A stretch of 64,000 nucleotides of DNA from Mastigias papua (GCA_964019165.1 OZ025267.1:7066252-7130251), one strand, 5' to 3'. Positions 1-11,538 are shown, numbered from the stretch's first letter. Program-made: numbers and translations. Notes: a model not told the origin generated them from the letters alone.

Positions 1-992
1 ATGCCCTAAGAAAAGATTAGCTAAGACAGGAGCAGGTGGAGATCCCATAGCAACTCCATCTATTTGGTCAAACACTTTACCATCGAAAAGAAAATGAGTT
101 TGAGCAGTGGCAATTGAGAACAGTTTAACAAGATCAACCTTAGAAAGTTTGAGATTAGTGTTTTCATCCGTAATATAAGAAACAGCAAGATCTATACACT
201 CCTTAAGGGGTATATTAGTGAACAGACTCTTCACATCAAAGGAAACCATATACTTATTAGATATATCAATAGTGTTGAGTTCCTGTACAAAAGAAAAAGA
301 ATCAGAAATAGTATATGTATTAGGTATGTGCGGCTGAAGAAGATTGCAAAGATATTTGGCCAATTGATAGTTGTAAGTGCGAATGGAGGAAACAATAGGT
401 CTAAACGGTGGTACTACATTAGGAGATGTAATTTTATGCATTTTGGGTAGACCATATATGCGTGCTGGCTGCGACCCTGTAGGATAAATTTGGCTGTAGA
501 TATCGTTATCAATCTTGCCAGTCTTTTTAAGATTACGCAGAAAACGTTGCAATTTACCCTCTCTGCAAATAGTGGGATCATTAGTTAGTTCTTTAAATTT
601 ATTAGAATCACTCACTATGTCAAGAATACCTTTATTATAATCAGACCTATTTAATACAACCACACCATTACCTTTATCAGGTTTAAGTAAAACAATTTCC
701 TTATTTCTACGAAGTTGATTTAAAGTTTTATGGGTTTTAATATCCTTTTGTGAAGGTCTAAACGAACTAACATATGTTTGTGCCAAGTGCGAAAGATCAG
801 CTTTTAATTTACCTACATTATTCTTATCCATCAAGCGGCTACTCATAGACTGATATATTGATTCAAAACATGCAAAAACATCGGTTTTCTTTATGTAAGG
901 GGGGAAAATAGAGTGTGTTAAGCCAAATCTAAGCGCTTCATTTTCATCGAAAGTTAATTTATGCGACGAAATGTTGGTTACGGTTTCGGTTT
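1..992 (-). mobile_element. Penelope-like element, 5' half of reverse transcriptase, inverted copy, open at left edge
   Basis: Read on the minus strand from about 990 to 1, one frame stays open for about 325 codons and runs off the window. It begins near NISSHKLTFDENEA, continues through LLKPDKGNGVVVL and ARIYGLPKMHK, then FRPIVSSI, then the RT palm motif SFDVKSLFTNIPL, and ends in DGVAMGSPPAPVLANLFLGH at the edge. These blocks, in this order, are typical of Penelope-like element (PLE) reverse transcriptases. No stop or frameshift is seen, so the copy is young. Bases 1-131 are an exact inverted repeat of 997-1127 in the neighbouring plus-strand half. The junction lies near 990-996. The fragment sits in an intron of the NEK1-type gene. 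Identification is by motif only. Confidence 0.88.
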
Positions 993-2108
993 ATGTTTGT
1001 TAAACTGTTCTCAATTGCCACTGCTCAAACTCATTTTCTTTTCGATGGTAAAGTGTTTGACCAAATAGATGGAGTTGCTATGGGATCTCCACCTGCTCCT
1101 GTCTTAGCTAATCTTTTCTTAGGGCATCATGAGCATTCATGGCTTAGTAAATACAAAGGTCCTTCTATCCAATTCTACCGTAGATATGTTGATGACACTT
1201 TCTGTCTTTTCAACAATGAGCATGATGCGTCTCTCTTCTTTGACTTTCTTAATTCACAACATGATAACATTACGTTCACCATGGAAAAAGAAAGTAATAA
1301 TACTTTGGCCTTTCTGGATGTCTTCATCAACAATAAGGATCCTTCTAATCTCATAACCTCGATATATCGTAAAAAGACGTTTACTGGCTTGCTTACTGAT
1401 TTTTTCAGTTTTACCTCCTCTTCGTATAAGCTTGGCCTTATCCAAACACTGCTGGATAGAGCTTATAAAATTAATAACACTCTTCTGGGTTTCAATGAGG
1501 ATGTTAAGAAGCTCTCTAACATACTCAGAAAGAATCAATTTCCTGACGGATTAATACAAAAAGTAGTAAAAGGGTATCTTGATAACATTAATAAGTCTAC
1601 TGCTCTTTCTGCTGTTTCTACATCCCCTATTGGTCTTTGCACTCTTTATTTCAAGTTACCATATCTACCCTGGTCTAATTTCACCAAGCGTAAGCTACAA
1701 ACTTTAGTTAAACGATATTGTAAAGATCTAAAAATAAAACTGGTATTTTCTTCTTTTAAAATTAAAAACTTAATCGATGTTAAAGATTCTGTGCCCAAAA
1801 CGCTCCGCTCCAATGTGGTTTATAAGTTTAATTGTGCGGGATGTGATTCCGTTTACGTTGGCGAGACAAGCCGACATTTGTCCACTCGAGTGCGTGAGCA
1901 TTTACATACTGACAAAAACTCCAACATCTTTAAACATCTTAGGGGTTCTGATAAATGTAGGGAATCTTGCAGTGACAATTGTTTCACGGTTATAGATACA
2001 GCAAGTACCTATCATCAACTTAAAATCAAAGAGGCTTTGCACATTTCATGGGAGAAGCCCATTTTAAATAAACAGGTTCAGCACTTTGATATCTCATTAA
2101 GTTTCTAA
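993..2108 (+). CDS. Penelope-like element, 3' half: RT palm/thumb plus GIY-YIG endonuclease
   Basis: The open frame of 371 codons lacks the N-terminal third of the RT; the ATG at 993 lies at the inversion junction and is not the native start. Visible in order: DGVAMGSPPAPVLANLFL (about residues 26-43), the catalytic box YVDD (65-68) in FYRRYVDDTF, then a C-terminal GIY-YIG endonuclease with VVY (275-277), VYVGETSR (287-294), and a Cys pair in FNCAGC that fits the zinc-finger linker of endonuclease-bearing PLEs. The frame ends naturally with TAA. In PLEs the endonuclease nicks target DNA and the RT primes there. With the inverted 5' half at 1-992 all parts of the protein are present, but on opposite strands, so this copy cannot make a full enzyme as it stands. 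Confidence 0.92.
   Translation: MFVKLFSIATAQTHFLFDGKVFDQIDGVAMGSPPAPVLANLFLGHHEHSWLSKYKGPSIQFYRRYVDDTFCLFNNEHDASLFFDFLNSQHDNITFTMEKESNNTLAFLDVFINNKDPSNLITSIYRKKTFTGLLTDFFSFTSSSYKLGLIQTLLDRAYKINNTLLGFNEDVKKLSNILRKNQFPDGLIQKVVKGYLDNINKSTALSAVSTSPIGLCTLYFKLPYLPWSNFTKRKLQTLVKRYCKDLKIKLVFSSFKIKNLIDVKDSVPKTLRSNVVYKFNCAGCDSVYVGETSRHLSTRVREHLHTDKNSNIFKHLRGSDKCRESCSDNCFTVIDTASTYHQLKIKEALHISWEKPILNKQVQHFDISLSF
997..1127. repeat. 131-bp perfect inverted repeat with 1-131
   Basis: Base-by-base comparison shows 997-1127 equals the reverse complement of 1-131 with no mismatch. The two arms are separated by 865 bp. They are the overlap between the inverted 5' half and the direct 3' half of the Penelope-like element. 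The left arm touches the window edge, so the true repeat may be longer. Confidence 0.93.
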
Positions 2109-2276
2109 CTCCTCTTTCGTGTTTTTTCTTCATAACGGTTTTTCGTTCTTTTATCGAATGTATATACTTATATGTGTTCTATTGATTTCAATTCAGATTT
2201 AGCAACTGAAGATGGATGATGAATCCGAAACATGTCTTGCAAAATTAGAAACATAGTTGTTTTTCTTCGTATTATA

Positions 2277-2280
<4 letters not shown>
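2109..2280 (+). mobile_element. Probable 3' untranslated tail of the Penelope-like element
   Basis: About 170 bp between the PLE stop codon and the AT microsatellite. It contains a run reading GAAACATGTCTTGCAAAATT, similar in style to 3' tails of PLEs, then merges into the (AT)n tract. The exact element end and a target-site duplication cannot be set because the other end is outside the window. Confidence 0.5.
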
Positions 2281-2538
<258 letters not shown>

Positions 2539-2564
2539 ATAATATAGCAGCGAAAGAAACTCAC

Positions 2565-2648
2565 CTGTGATTTTAAATCTCTGTGCAATATCTTCCTGTC
2601 GTGAATATGTTTGAGTGCCAAACATATTTGAACAAAGTAATCAATTAT
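2565..2648 (-). CDS. NEK1: NEK1-type kinase exon 6, catalytic loop
   Basis: 84 nt, 28 codons, phase 0-0, encoding the alphaE helix and HRDLKSQ catalytic loop. Acceptor CCCGTAG; donor GTGAGT. The (GT)n microsatellite begins only 27 bp beyond this donor. Confidence 0.92.
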
Positions 2649-5600
2649 CTACGGGAAGAAATGAAAAGACCTAAAACCTTCATGAAAGCAAAGAAAAGTT
2701 CACCTGTGAAAAGCAACAATAAAGATTACCTGATTATACTTTGGTAAAAAGTAATCAGAAAAAATATCTTTAAATATTTTAACAGATCAAGTCCCTAAAC
2801 GATAATGAACTATCAGCATAATGACCTTTGTTCTTTATAGTATTAAGTCCTGGTATTGCACTCCAAAAGACTGTTTTGACAGTAAAAGGGGGACCTCATA
2901 TTCTATATTGTGGCTATGACTAATACGATAAATTCCGAGATGAATGGTTGTTACCGAACATTGATCCTCATGACGACAACATTGCGCAAGAATGCTTTGT
3001 CCAGCTTTATGGCAGATGATAGTGATTACAAGATTCAAGGCTCTGGTTGCTTGCAATTTTTACATGAAAACTTAAAAAGTTCTTTTTTATCATAATTCCT
3101 CAGAAAATATCGAGCGCTAGCAGTGAATGACAACAAGTTTTGCGGTATGACTTGTAAGCCGAATATTGCTAAATTTTGCGCATTTTCAAACCAACGTTAT
3201 GGTCCACTTGTACGTCAAGAAATATGGTATTGCTGGTGTAAAACAAAAAGTCATTTAAAAAGGACTATAAAAAGTAATTTAAGTGTACTCTGAACAACAT
3301 CAAATATCATTCTCATAATACACAAATATCAACCAACTGTAGCATCATTTTTGTCTAATCTATAGAACAAGTCTACAAAGGAGAGTCAAACACAACACTT
3401 ATCATGGACCAAACCTGCCCTTCACTGAAATTAATTCCTCGTTGTGATGTTATCTTTTGATACAAGTCACCTGTAAATCAAGATTGAGAGATGTCTTTGC
3501 CAGGGTTCATTAAAAGTGCATTGCACATGCGAGCACATCTGTACACAAAATGTGCCTACAAATTGAATTAGAATGTTACATTTGGCTAGATGCAGGCAAC
3601 TTGCACACCTGTCTTTTGCTGGGTTCCCAGCTGCACTAGGTGCCACTACACAAACATATGTAAGAAGCAACAATCAATTTAGGTAGATTTGGATCAATAG
3701 TGCCTGTAGAAATTCAGAGTGTATCATCCAGCAATTGCATGCTCACATGCACTAATGAGCCTTATTTACATGTAATTTAAAGTGTAAGACCAGAATATCC
3801 CATCAGTTGCAAATTTGAATCTTTATGTCCTAAACATGACTTTGTACAATGATACTACAAAAGCTCAAATTTCTGTGTGGAAGCATATCTCACTGATACA
3901 TTAATATGCAAGGTTGATATTGCTACTAAAATGATGGTAATCCATTATGGTATTCAACTGGCAATAAAAATTACCAGAGTAAACCTTCTTATGCAGAGTC
4001 AAAAAGAAGTTATTCAAAGTGCAGACAGTGTATGTATCAAAACAAAACTGAATTTGAGAACAAATGCTACCTCCTTCACAGTAGTCCATGACAATGTATA
4101 AGTTTCCCAGCCCTATAAACAAATATATCTCATCCTGATATCAGCAATAAAACCAAACAATGCATTTTGAGAAAACAAACAAAACACTGGACAAAAAACT
4201 ATGTTTCCAATTTACAATGCAGCCAGTGCATCAATTGCTTTTTCATAAATGCCACAAGATATTTTATAGAGTCCAAATGATGATAGCTGGACGTTAACTA
4301 CTTGTAACAAATCATAGCTCTCTATCAGATGAAGATTAGAGATAGTGATATTATAAAAATATATCCACAAACATACTGAATATATTTATTAAATAAAAAG
4401 TGTCCAAAAATACTCCTCAAATGATAAAAACTTACCTTCAAATGACTCTTGGTACATAACAATATTCGGATGCTTCAGTTGTGAAAGAACCTTAACCTAA
4501 AAATCAAATTTGAGGAATAGCATATAACACAAGAATAAAAAACAGATTTTATTCCATAATTAAGATAAAAACATAGCCCATCACTTCAGAGATATACACC
4601 TGAATAGAAAGATGTCAATATAAATATAACAAGCAACTGAAATTGAAAGAAAAGACTTAAAATATAATGTTAGAAATGATGGGCAGTAACAAATGGTTCC
4701 AGTCTAGAATGAAATATGGTAAGAAGAGGATATTCTAGGCTAAGATAAGACTTCCTCTATTGTTGCATAATATGAATAGATGTAGTGACATTGGATACAT
4801 GGAAAGTCTATACAGACAAAACCAGGATGCTTCTTTATCTACTAAATAAGGTCTTTGATTGAGTAAATTAGATGTGCACTGCCAAGCATGCACATGGGAT
4901 CATTTGCACATGCTAAGCATTCAACTGTAAGAACCTTCCTTAGTTCTTGTATATATACTTTTGATAAAGCTGGTGTGAGCAACAAACTGAGCATGTGAAC
5001 TGAGCTGGGTGTGTGCCTGCATGCTTGTGCAAAATTGCACACATCTTAGTAAAAGGCCTGTGACACTTAAGCATTAAATCAGGATCACATACCTCTTTTC
5101 TTGACTCTTCTCTTTCCTTCGGACTCATCTGTAAAAGCATAAATAGATTTTGCATCTCAAGAAAACCTTCCATAGAAAGACTGATAACTATGTATGGACA
5201 TCACATCATTCTTACTTGCAAAAGTGAAGAGGCATTAGATCACTGAGACTTTGATGAGTTCCCATAACTATATATATGGGCTACATAGAATAAGGGCCTC
5301 AAAGATCTTTCATCAATTACAAAATTATAAAAATCAGTAAAGTGGCATAGTGTTTGCAAATTTTGCAAACAGTTCAAAAAGTTTGCAAATGACATTTACT
5401 GGAAGATTACTTTGACACTACAAGCATGCCTGCAAAACAGGTGTCAACCCATATATAGCAAGATATGCTATCATATTGCAGGAGCTTATGGGTGCTTCTA
5501 AATCATCATCGCTAACATGCTTGGCTTTATGTAAAATTTACATGTTAGAAAGCTTTGGATGGCTTCTAGGACTTGACTTCCAAGTTCAGTCATCTTTGGC

Positions 5601-7259
5601 TATGTCTTTACAACTTCCTCTTTCTCCATCCTATCATTCTCATCACTTCATTCCATGCACCACACATCCTAAACTCTCATTGGCCAGGTATTATTTCCAT
5701 ACATCATCACACTGTACACACATGCCAGATAAATTATTCGTTTGGCAGACAGTGACAATATCTGCTAGTTACTAACAGCTGAATTTTAAAATTAAAATAA
5801 AAAATGATAAAAAAGCTTGACATCAATAATTTCATATAAATAGAATATCTCAAAGGTAGAAAAACAAGATAAGCAACTATCAGTGATAATCTTCAAACAG
5901 CTTCATGCTTCTCTATTGCAAAAGGTCAGATCAAGCACCATCTATTTTTCATACATCGTTGAATTCAAGTTTGCTTTAGTGTTCTGGTAGATGCAGACAT
6001 TTTAGACAAAGGTTTGCCTGCATATGGTGAATAAGAAAGGTCATTATTAGCTGTACTTTATTTGCATGAAATCGGATTTACTTTTGCAGGCAAGTATATT
6101 TTAAATATATCTATACACAATTAACAAAATATATTATATTGGTGGCTTTTTCAATCACTTGGGGCTACATAAATGCTATACGCTATTTTTATAAGGAACC
6201 ACTTTATACAGAGCCTACATGTAGAATGCCAAAATATTTAAAGAATTTATACTATTAAAGGAAATTCACTAAGGAACTTTTTAATTTGAAAAATTTTTAT
6301 AACACCAAAAAATCAAGAATTAGGAAGCTGGTTCCATTTATTTACAGCCACAACCAGCATAGATTGTTTGCTATGCTTGTGTTAAGTCCTTCATTTTTCA
6401 TTGATCTTATGTTGCAGCCAAATTTAACAGCAAAATTCAAGATTCTAAAATTTTTTATGTGTCTTTACCACTTTTATGGCACTAATAGTATGCTGAAAAT
6501 TAAGGAACTGTCAAGGAACTTTTAGTACTACAATTTGATCATTGGAGGTCCAAAAATAAGGAGCTTTTGGGGCTAGGCCTTAAGCTAGGTTCCTTATAAA
6601 AAAGCATGTACTACTATTTCCGGAGGTATTTTGTAGTGTACTACTATTTCTGGAGGTATTTTGTAAGCATTTCTCATATCCCCAAAGCAGAATTTGTCTA
6701 AGGAAAATTTAGAACTGCACATTTTTCTCACAGCTACTATATTGAGGAATAGCCCTTGATTCTCTTAAGCATAAACAATACAAAATTGACGAGTTGACAC
6801 TGAAATAATGCATGTTATGTTGTCAGACTTAATAAAAATATAATGTAGGCTGCACAGATCTCTATCTACAATTGCATATTGAGCTTTTAGAACTGCACAC
6901 TTTGTGTAGAACAGTACGGCAAAAAACTCTGCCCGAAAATTTCACTGTCTGTCTTAACGGTAATAAGCAATATTGCTAGACAGTTTACAGTTGCATTAAT
7001 GAATAATTAACTTTCAAGCCACCACCTTAGACTAGGCACGAAAGTCCTTTTTCGCAATCATGTAAACAAAAATTGCAGCACATAGGTATTCTTTCGTTTC
7101 TATGACTTCGCTGAAAAACTCAAACCAGAACAATCTTACCTTCCCAATAGCAATTTCCTTGACAACACACTGCCTTCCATCACTTTTTCTCCTGACCAGC
7201 AACGCTTTTCCAAATGACCCTTCTCCGATCTTCTTCACTCTCTGGTACTTGTCCATCAT
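2565..7259 (-). CDS. NEK1: NEK1-type Ser/Thr protein kinase, 5' part (6 exons, 133 codons), continues past left edge
   Basis: Minus-strand exons, in transcript order: 7140-7259, 5093-5128, 4436-4496, 4071-4112, 3415-3470, 2565-2648. All junctions are AG/GT and the phases chain (0,0,1,1,0,0). The product opens with the kinase N-lobe: glycine loop IGEGSFGKA (residues 11-19), the lysine in CVVKEI (K34), the NEK1-like stretch [11 protein letters not shown], then [17 protein letters not shown] in the hinge, and catalytic loop [13 protein letters not shown] with HRD at 127-129. Similarity to vertebrate NEK1 is higher than to NEK3 or NEK5, notably in KEREESR and MDYCEGGDL. NEK1 acts at cilia/centrosomes and in DNA-damage signalling. 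The start is supported by a TGA directly upstream in frame (7260-7262). The DFG, activation loop and tail are not in the window. The intron after exon 6 contains microsatellites and the rearranged Penelope-like element. Confidence 0.9.
3415..3470 (-). CDS. NEK1: NEK1-type kinase exon 5
   Basis: 56 nt encoding [19 protein letters not shown] across the junction; it aligns with the NEK1 segment after the hinge (DLxxRIxxQxGxxFxExQ). Acceptor TTTACAG; donor GTTTGG is non-canonical at positions +3 to +6 but the phase is exact. Confidence 0.87.
4071..4112 (-). CDS. NEK1: NEK1-type kinase exon 4
   Basis: 42 nt, phase 1 at both ends, encoding [14 protein letters not shown], the kinase hinge. Acceptor TTTATAG; donor GTAGCA, which is weaker than consensus. 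Confidence 0.9.
4436..4496 (-). CDS. NEK1: NEK1-type kinase exon 3
   Basis: 61 nt encoding [20 protein letters not shown] plus one base. It continues exon 2 in frame; donor GTAAGT. KHPNIV is the conserved NEK beta4 region. Confidence 0.92.
5093..5128 (-). CDS. NEK1: NEK1-type kinase exon 2 (12 codons)
   Basis: A 36-nt microexon encoding [12 protein letters not shown], the alphaC region diagnostic of NEK1. Acceptor CTTTTACAG precedes it, donor GTATGTG follows. Phase 0 at both ends. Confidence 0.92.
6240..6600. repeat. Dispersed repeat, single-unit relative of the 31.3-kb satellite
   Basis: Contains AAGGAACTTTTAGTACTACA at 6515-6534 and ends in GGGGCTAGGCCTTAAGCTAGG. The same order of blocks (AAGGAACTTTTAGTGCTACA, then CTAGGCCTTGAGCTAAG) is found at 31301-31895, where the central unit is repeated ten times. 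This looks like one interspersed element family. No terminal repeats were found. Confidence 0.6.
6604..6666. repeat. Short tandem duplication, about 30-bp unit, 2 copies
   Basis: GTACTACTATTTCCGGAGG and then GTACTACTATTTCTGGAGG, each followed by TATTTTGTA, stand head to tail. One substitution separates the two copies. Confidence 0.85.
7140..7259 (-). CDS. NEK1: NEK1-type kinase exon 1
   Basis: 40 codons, starting with two consecutive ATGs at 7259; either could be used. It encodes the nucleotide-binding glycine loop and the ATP-anchoring lysine (CVVKEI). Splice donor GTAAGA follows 7140; phase 0. Confidence 0.93.
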
Positions 7260-9608
7260 TCAGCGAAGTAAAGTAAGGTACAAATAAGTTACTTGATATG
7301 CAATGAATTCAAACAATCAAAAGTTGCTTTGAGGGTGCCTGGTTTTACAAATTACTTCCTCTAACAATAAATACTCTTTCCCTAGATACGAGCATGCGTC
7401 TATTCGTTGTAGTTGTTAGCCAGTAGTAACTGTTACAATTTTGAGGACTGCTTTAGCAAACGTGTCAGTTCTGACGGAATAAGTTGCAATAATAAATCAT
7501 TCCTCCAAAGCAGCCTCCAATTAAATATTGCGTTAATGAGTGTACTGTACAGATGCACTCATTTTGGCGCTTCCTAATGCATAAAACAAACAGACTTGCA
7601 GTATAAAGCGAATCTTATAGCGCGCACGTGGTGAAAAAGAGGCTATGGTTTGATTCCCTTTGATTCCCTAACCTCACTTTCATCGAAAGACATCGGGAAA
7701 ATATTTTTGCTTTGCTTGCAGGTAATGAAACGGTAATAGCAGAACTGAATTTTTATGGGTGTACTAAACATGGCTTCAACACGCTAAAAGGCTACTTCTC
7801 AATGACCTTGAAGAAAGCAAATTCAGGAGTTCCAGAAGGCCCAATCCTAGGACTTCTTCTATGCGATACCAAGTGGTTTGCATTTTCTACACGGCCATAA
7901 ACAATCTGACGTTACGCATGCCACAAAAGTTGGTTTTCTTGTTGCTCACATGTAGAACATATCACCCAAACGTCTGAAAATGCGCAGCTAAGTTGTCAAG
8001 CTCCTTTCCAAAATACAGTACGAAACCTAAGAGAGGAAAGTGTCACTAAATTTTATTTAGATAAAAAAAAGACAGTCATTTAATAGAATGTGAACAAAAA
8101 CTCAACATGATATACGTACATCCATTGAAGTAAAGAAAGATGATTTTATTACGAAGCACTTTACTATGAGCTTTAATGCATTTACAAACTAGATTTCAAA
8201 ACACATATTGCTCCATAGAGGGAATAAAAAATTCGTGCCATTTAACGTCTTTCAAGCATGAAGGAAATTGGCTCATGAAGATGATTAATCGTGGGGAATT
8301 AATATTAACGCTTCAGTCTTGCCACAAGATCATTTTCGGAACGAAATCCACGTAATTAGTAATAAATAAAGAAACCATCCTAGCATCCTCCTCATTGTTG
8401 AGAAAGTAAATCACTGCTCTTTAGTTTCCTTCAAGTTATGCACTCAAAAAGAAATTAGGAATCAGATTTGAAAAGTGAAAAAAGCAGGCTCCATTTTATA
8501 TCAGAATACCCGCGAAGATCGTTAGAAACATAAAAATGATGCTGCTATCCATCAATGTGGCTTGAAGAAAAGCTGTTAGAAACTGAACAAAGGTTAATAC
8601 TACCACACTGTCGCATTCGGCGCGTAGTATGGTGACGTATAAGTCAAAATGTTAGGAAAGCAGTGAGGGAAAACTGCTTGAGATCGCCTAAGATAATAAA
8701 TTTGATTTCAAAAGTCATATTTTTTTAACTATGCTCAATGGCGAGTCAAAAATTGCATGCTCATATTAGAGTAGTGGTTCTCAGTCTTTTCTACTCCTGC
8801 ACCCCTACGACATTTTTACCATAACCTCACACCCTTTGCAACAGATATTTTGCCCAAGAACTTGATAGATCAAGTTCCTGTCAGTAAGGAGGACTCATCT
8901 CACACCCATTTGAATAATATCTCACGACCCCAAGAGGTTCGGGCACCTCTGACCAGGAAGCCCTGCATTAGAGTATTGAAATTCATGCCATTTGAAAGAT
9001 TGGTGCTGTTAATAGCTTCACAAATTCTACAAGAGAGAGAACTACTAAGATCTCTTGTAGCTGTAGATTGTGTAAAAAATATGTTCCCAGTTTTAGTTAT
9101 ATTTCGAGATTTTTCGAGATTAACGGACCACGCCTTTTGGTACAGCGTAAAACAAAATCTGTAACTAAAGGGTGACAAACAGCTATGCAAACGGGGGACA
9201 ATGTGATATACCAATGAGATATACCTTGCTAGAAGCTTCGAACATGCTAAAGCCTTTTCTACTCGAATATTGACGAATTTCAAGAGGTTTCGGGTAAAGT
9301 GTCCCCCGTGGCGCCGTCACTGGACAAAACCCGATGTGTATGTCATATTTATGCAAGCATGCGCGTACCACACACGCTACTGAATTTAGACTAACTGCCA
9401 AAAGTTAAAAAGTAAGAGTACAGCATCCCAAACCCCCCAGCAAGCAAAGTCCACTCCTCGTGATTCCACAGATAAAATTCTGAAAATGACAAACCAATCT
9501 CCAAACGACCACAGGTTTAAAATTATAATAATTAGAAACTACAAATCTCTAAATCCAATTTACTGTATTACAATAGCACAAATATTTCTATAAAATGTGG
9601 CATATAAC
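7260..9608. other. Intergenic region 5' of the NEK1-type gene
   Basis: No convincing exon or RNA gene. Around 8771-8830 there is GTAGTGGTTCTCAGTC followed by CACCCC, which resembles one end of a hAT transposon, but I found no matching opposite end. The NEK1 promoter should lie just right of 7260; no TATA box was recognised. Confidence 0.5.
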
Positions 9609-10046
9609 CAGGGGTGCCGTGGAGGGGGCCATGTAGTGGGCTCAGCTCCCTTTGTGCGAATGAGAAGAATTTTAGAGGGGCTCAGCCCTTCTTCCAGCGA
9701 GTCTATGCTAGTATGGTGAATTCCTCACTTCGTAGTACGAAGCCAAGCTAAGCTATACGATTATAAGCCGCTCTTGTCTACAAGTCGCCCTCGAATATAA
9801 GTCGCACGCACTAAATGACCCTAAGAAAAAATGGAAGCCGCCCTTCATTATAAACCGTAATAAACACACAACCCATCATGTGTACGCATTTTCCATCAAT
9901 TACGTTTAATTCCTATGTGACTTTGTATGCATATAATTGAATCTGAACAGTTTGAATGATATATTGGGTGTAACAAAGGGCGTGGTCCGCAGAAGTAGCC
10001 TACATTACAGCTAACAAAGTGCCGACTTTCAAACACGGCACCCCTG
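9609..10046. mobile_element. hAT-like MITE, 438 bp
   Basis: The left end reads CAGGGGTGCCGTG (9609-9621) and the right end is its inverse, CACGGCACCCCTG (10034-10046). The flanking 8-mers are CATATAAC (9601-9608) and TCTATAAC (10047-10054), matching at the last six positions, as expected for an aged 8-bp target duplication. A CAGGGG-type terminus with an 8-bp duplication fits the hAT superfamily. There is no coding capacity. Confidence 0.78.
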
Positions 10047-10054
10047 TCTATAAC

Positions 10055-10993
10055 CTCAGATGTGTAAAGAGACTAGAAATGAAACAGCATGTCTTATTTG
10101 TGACGTAATGATTGCATTATTGAATAGATTAAGATCAGATGCACCAACGAAAACACAGTCGAAGTGTGCGCAGATGACTTGCTAGATGCAGCAAGAGATT
10201 AGCAGATTTGATCGTTTAATTCTATCGAATAGGAATGGAAGTAAACTATATGCGGTTGGATTAATTCTGTTGGAAACCAACTAGCTCAATCTGCGAATAA
10301 ATCTAAGATGCTAAAATTCATCTGAAAATAACAACTGGAAGTTACTAGATTCTGATCTTCATAAAGGCTGCTCTTTTAAATCAACCAATCCAAATTGCGA
10401 AATATAGCATACAAAATGAATGAGCAATCGGCGACAAACAATCAGATTGCAGCTCTTAACACAACGATCGGTATAAATTATGGTGTGAGTAGATATAGCT
10501 TTTCAAAGTGATAGAAATCTGAAACTTATATGTTGTTATGGGTTGCTAGCGGGTGTATAAACTAGGATAGAAAGGATGCATACTCAAATGGGGGAATTCA
10601 ACTAACAGCAAACTTTGAACTGGGTGTAAGCAAGAATTACCAGAATATTTCTAAGGGAGGGTAATTTTACAGAGAATTAAGAAACGCAAAGGAATATTGA
10701 TGGACTACACAAAGAGATGTCACCAGCAAATGCCAATGAGCAACTGCTCGTCAAAGACGAAAAAATTATACAAAATTACATGAATGGATCTTTAAAAACA
10801 AAATCTTCATTTATTGACAAATCACCTTATTTTAATTCAAAATATGAGCAAAGGTGCGAGGGGCATATGAATGATAATCTGGACAAAAATCAAAACAAGT
10901 ACTTATTCAGGTCACATCTGTTGACCAAGCGGCCATTCGCATAGTACACAGGCCTGCTCGCCTTGTACGGAGGCATAAGGTTGTCGCCGAACA
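10055..10993. other. Intergenic region between the hAT-like MITE and the 17-bp minisatellite
   Basis: No coding similarity recognised. It is downstream of the MGAT4-type gene (minus strand). A minus-strand AATAAA at 10810-10815 is a possible polyadenylation signal for that gene, about 0.7 kb past its stop codon. Confidence 0.4.
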
Positions 10994-11095
10994 CCCCTCG
11001 CCTCTGTGCACCCCTCGCCTCTGTGCAACCCTCGCCTCTGTGCACCCCTCGCCTCTGTGCACCCCTCGCCTCTGTGCACCCCTCGCCTCTGTGCA
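10994..11095. repeat. 17-bp minisatellite, 6 copies
   Basis: Six consecutive units of CCCCTCGCCTCTGTGCA; the third starts with A instead of C, otherwise identical. It is far more GC-rich than its surroundings. 17 is not a multiple of 3, so all frames stay open across it and the apparent reading frames are artefacts. It may fall within the MGAT4-type 3' UTR. Confidence 0.97.
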
Positions 11096-11508
11096 AGCGT
11101 ACTATGTAGACGATCCCTAAACGTAACGGTCAAGCACATCAAGCATTTCACTGAGCATTAAAACCGATGAAAAAAGTTCAATGGCAATGAGATTCACAAG
11201 AACCTATGCACTTTTAAGGTCTATCATTCTTATCGCAACGATAGCGAGGGTGGCAGAACTCACAATTACGCTATCCTTAAGACCGCTGCAAACCTTTCGA
11301 TCGTCATACAGAAAATGGGACTTTTAGTATCTAAATTCCCAGAGATATTAAAAAGCATCAATGGCTGATATGGCTCGGTACCATGTTCCACGCACTTGAC
11401 CGTAGATCGAAGCGCAACAAATCATCGGCTAATCAACGATATCAAAATAACCAGTAGATAAACTGCGTTGATGAGATGCGATCTTGATAGTCTAAGAGAA
11501 AATCCAGG
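11096..11508. other. 3' flank or 3' UTR of the MGAT4-type gene
   Basis: About 410 bp directly downstream of the MGAT4-type stop codon (minus strand). No other feature recognised; probably transcribed as 3' UTR. Confidence 0.4.
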
Positions 11509-11538
11509 TCATCTATGCTTCCTCTCCACAATATGAAT
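11509..11538 (-). CDS. MGAT4: MGAT4 exon 9: ten-codon terminal exon
   Basis: After a polypyrimidine tract and CAG at 11539-11540, it encodes IHIVERKHR and TGA. Joined to LSE of exon 8 it matches the conserved MGAT4 C-terminus (NEIHIKK- or SEIFLKK-like). It lies 5.6 kb from exon 8 only because a gypsy element sits in the intron, 55 bp from this exon. Confidence 0.86.
   Translation of the reverse strand: MHIVERKHR

Larger units (their letters stand above)
2649..7139 (-). other. Introns 1-5 of the NEK1-type gene
   Basis: Apart from the exons listed and the dispersed repeat at 6240-6665, I see AT-rich intronic sequence with scattered stops in all frames. The largest piece is intron 1 (5129-7139). 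No further coding blocks were recognised. Confidence 0.6.

Noticed and set aside
8771..9180. hAT-type transposon end (AGTGGTTCTCAGTC)
   Set aside because: One end resembles hAT termini, but no opposite inverted end or 8-bp duplication was found.
10890..11151. Minus-strand repeat proteins (HRGEGCTEARGAQRRG)
   Set aside because: 17-bp minisatellite read in different frames; no start context or conservation.
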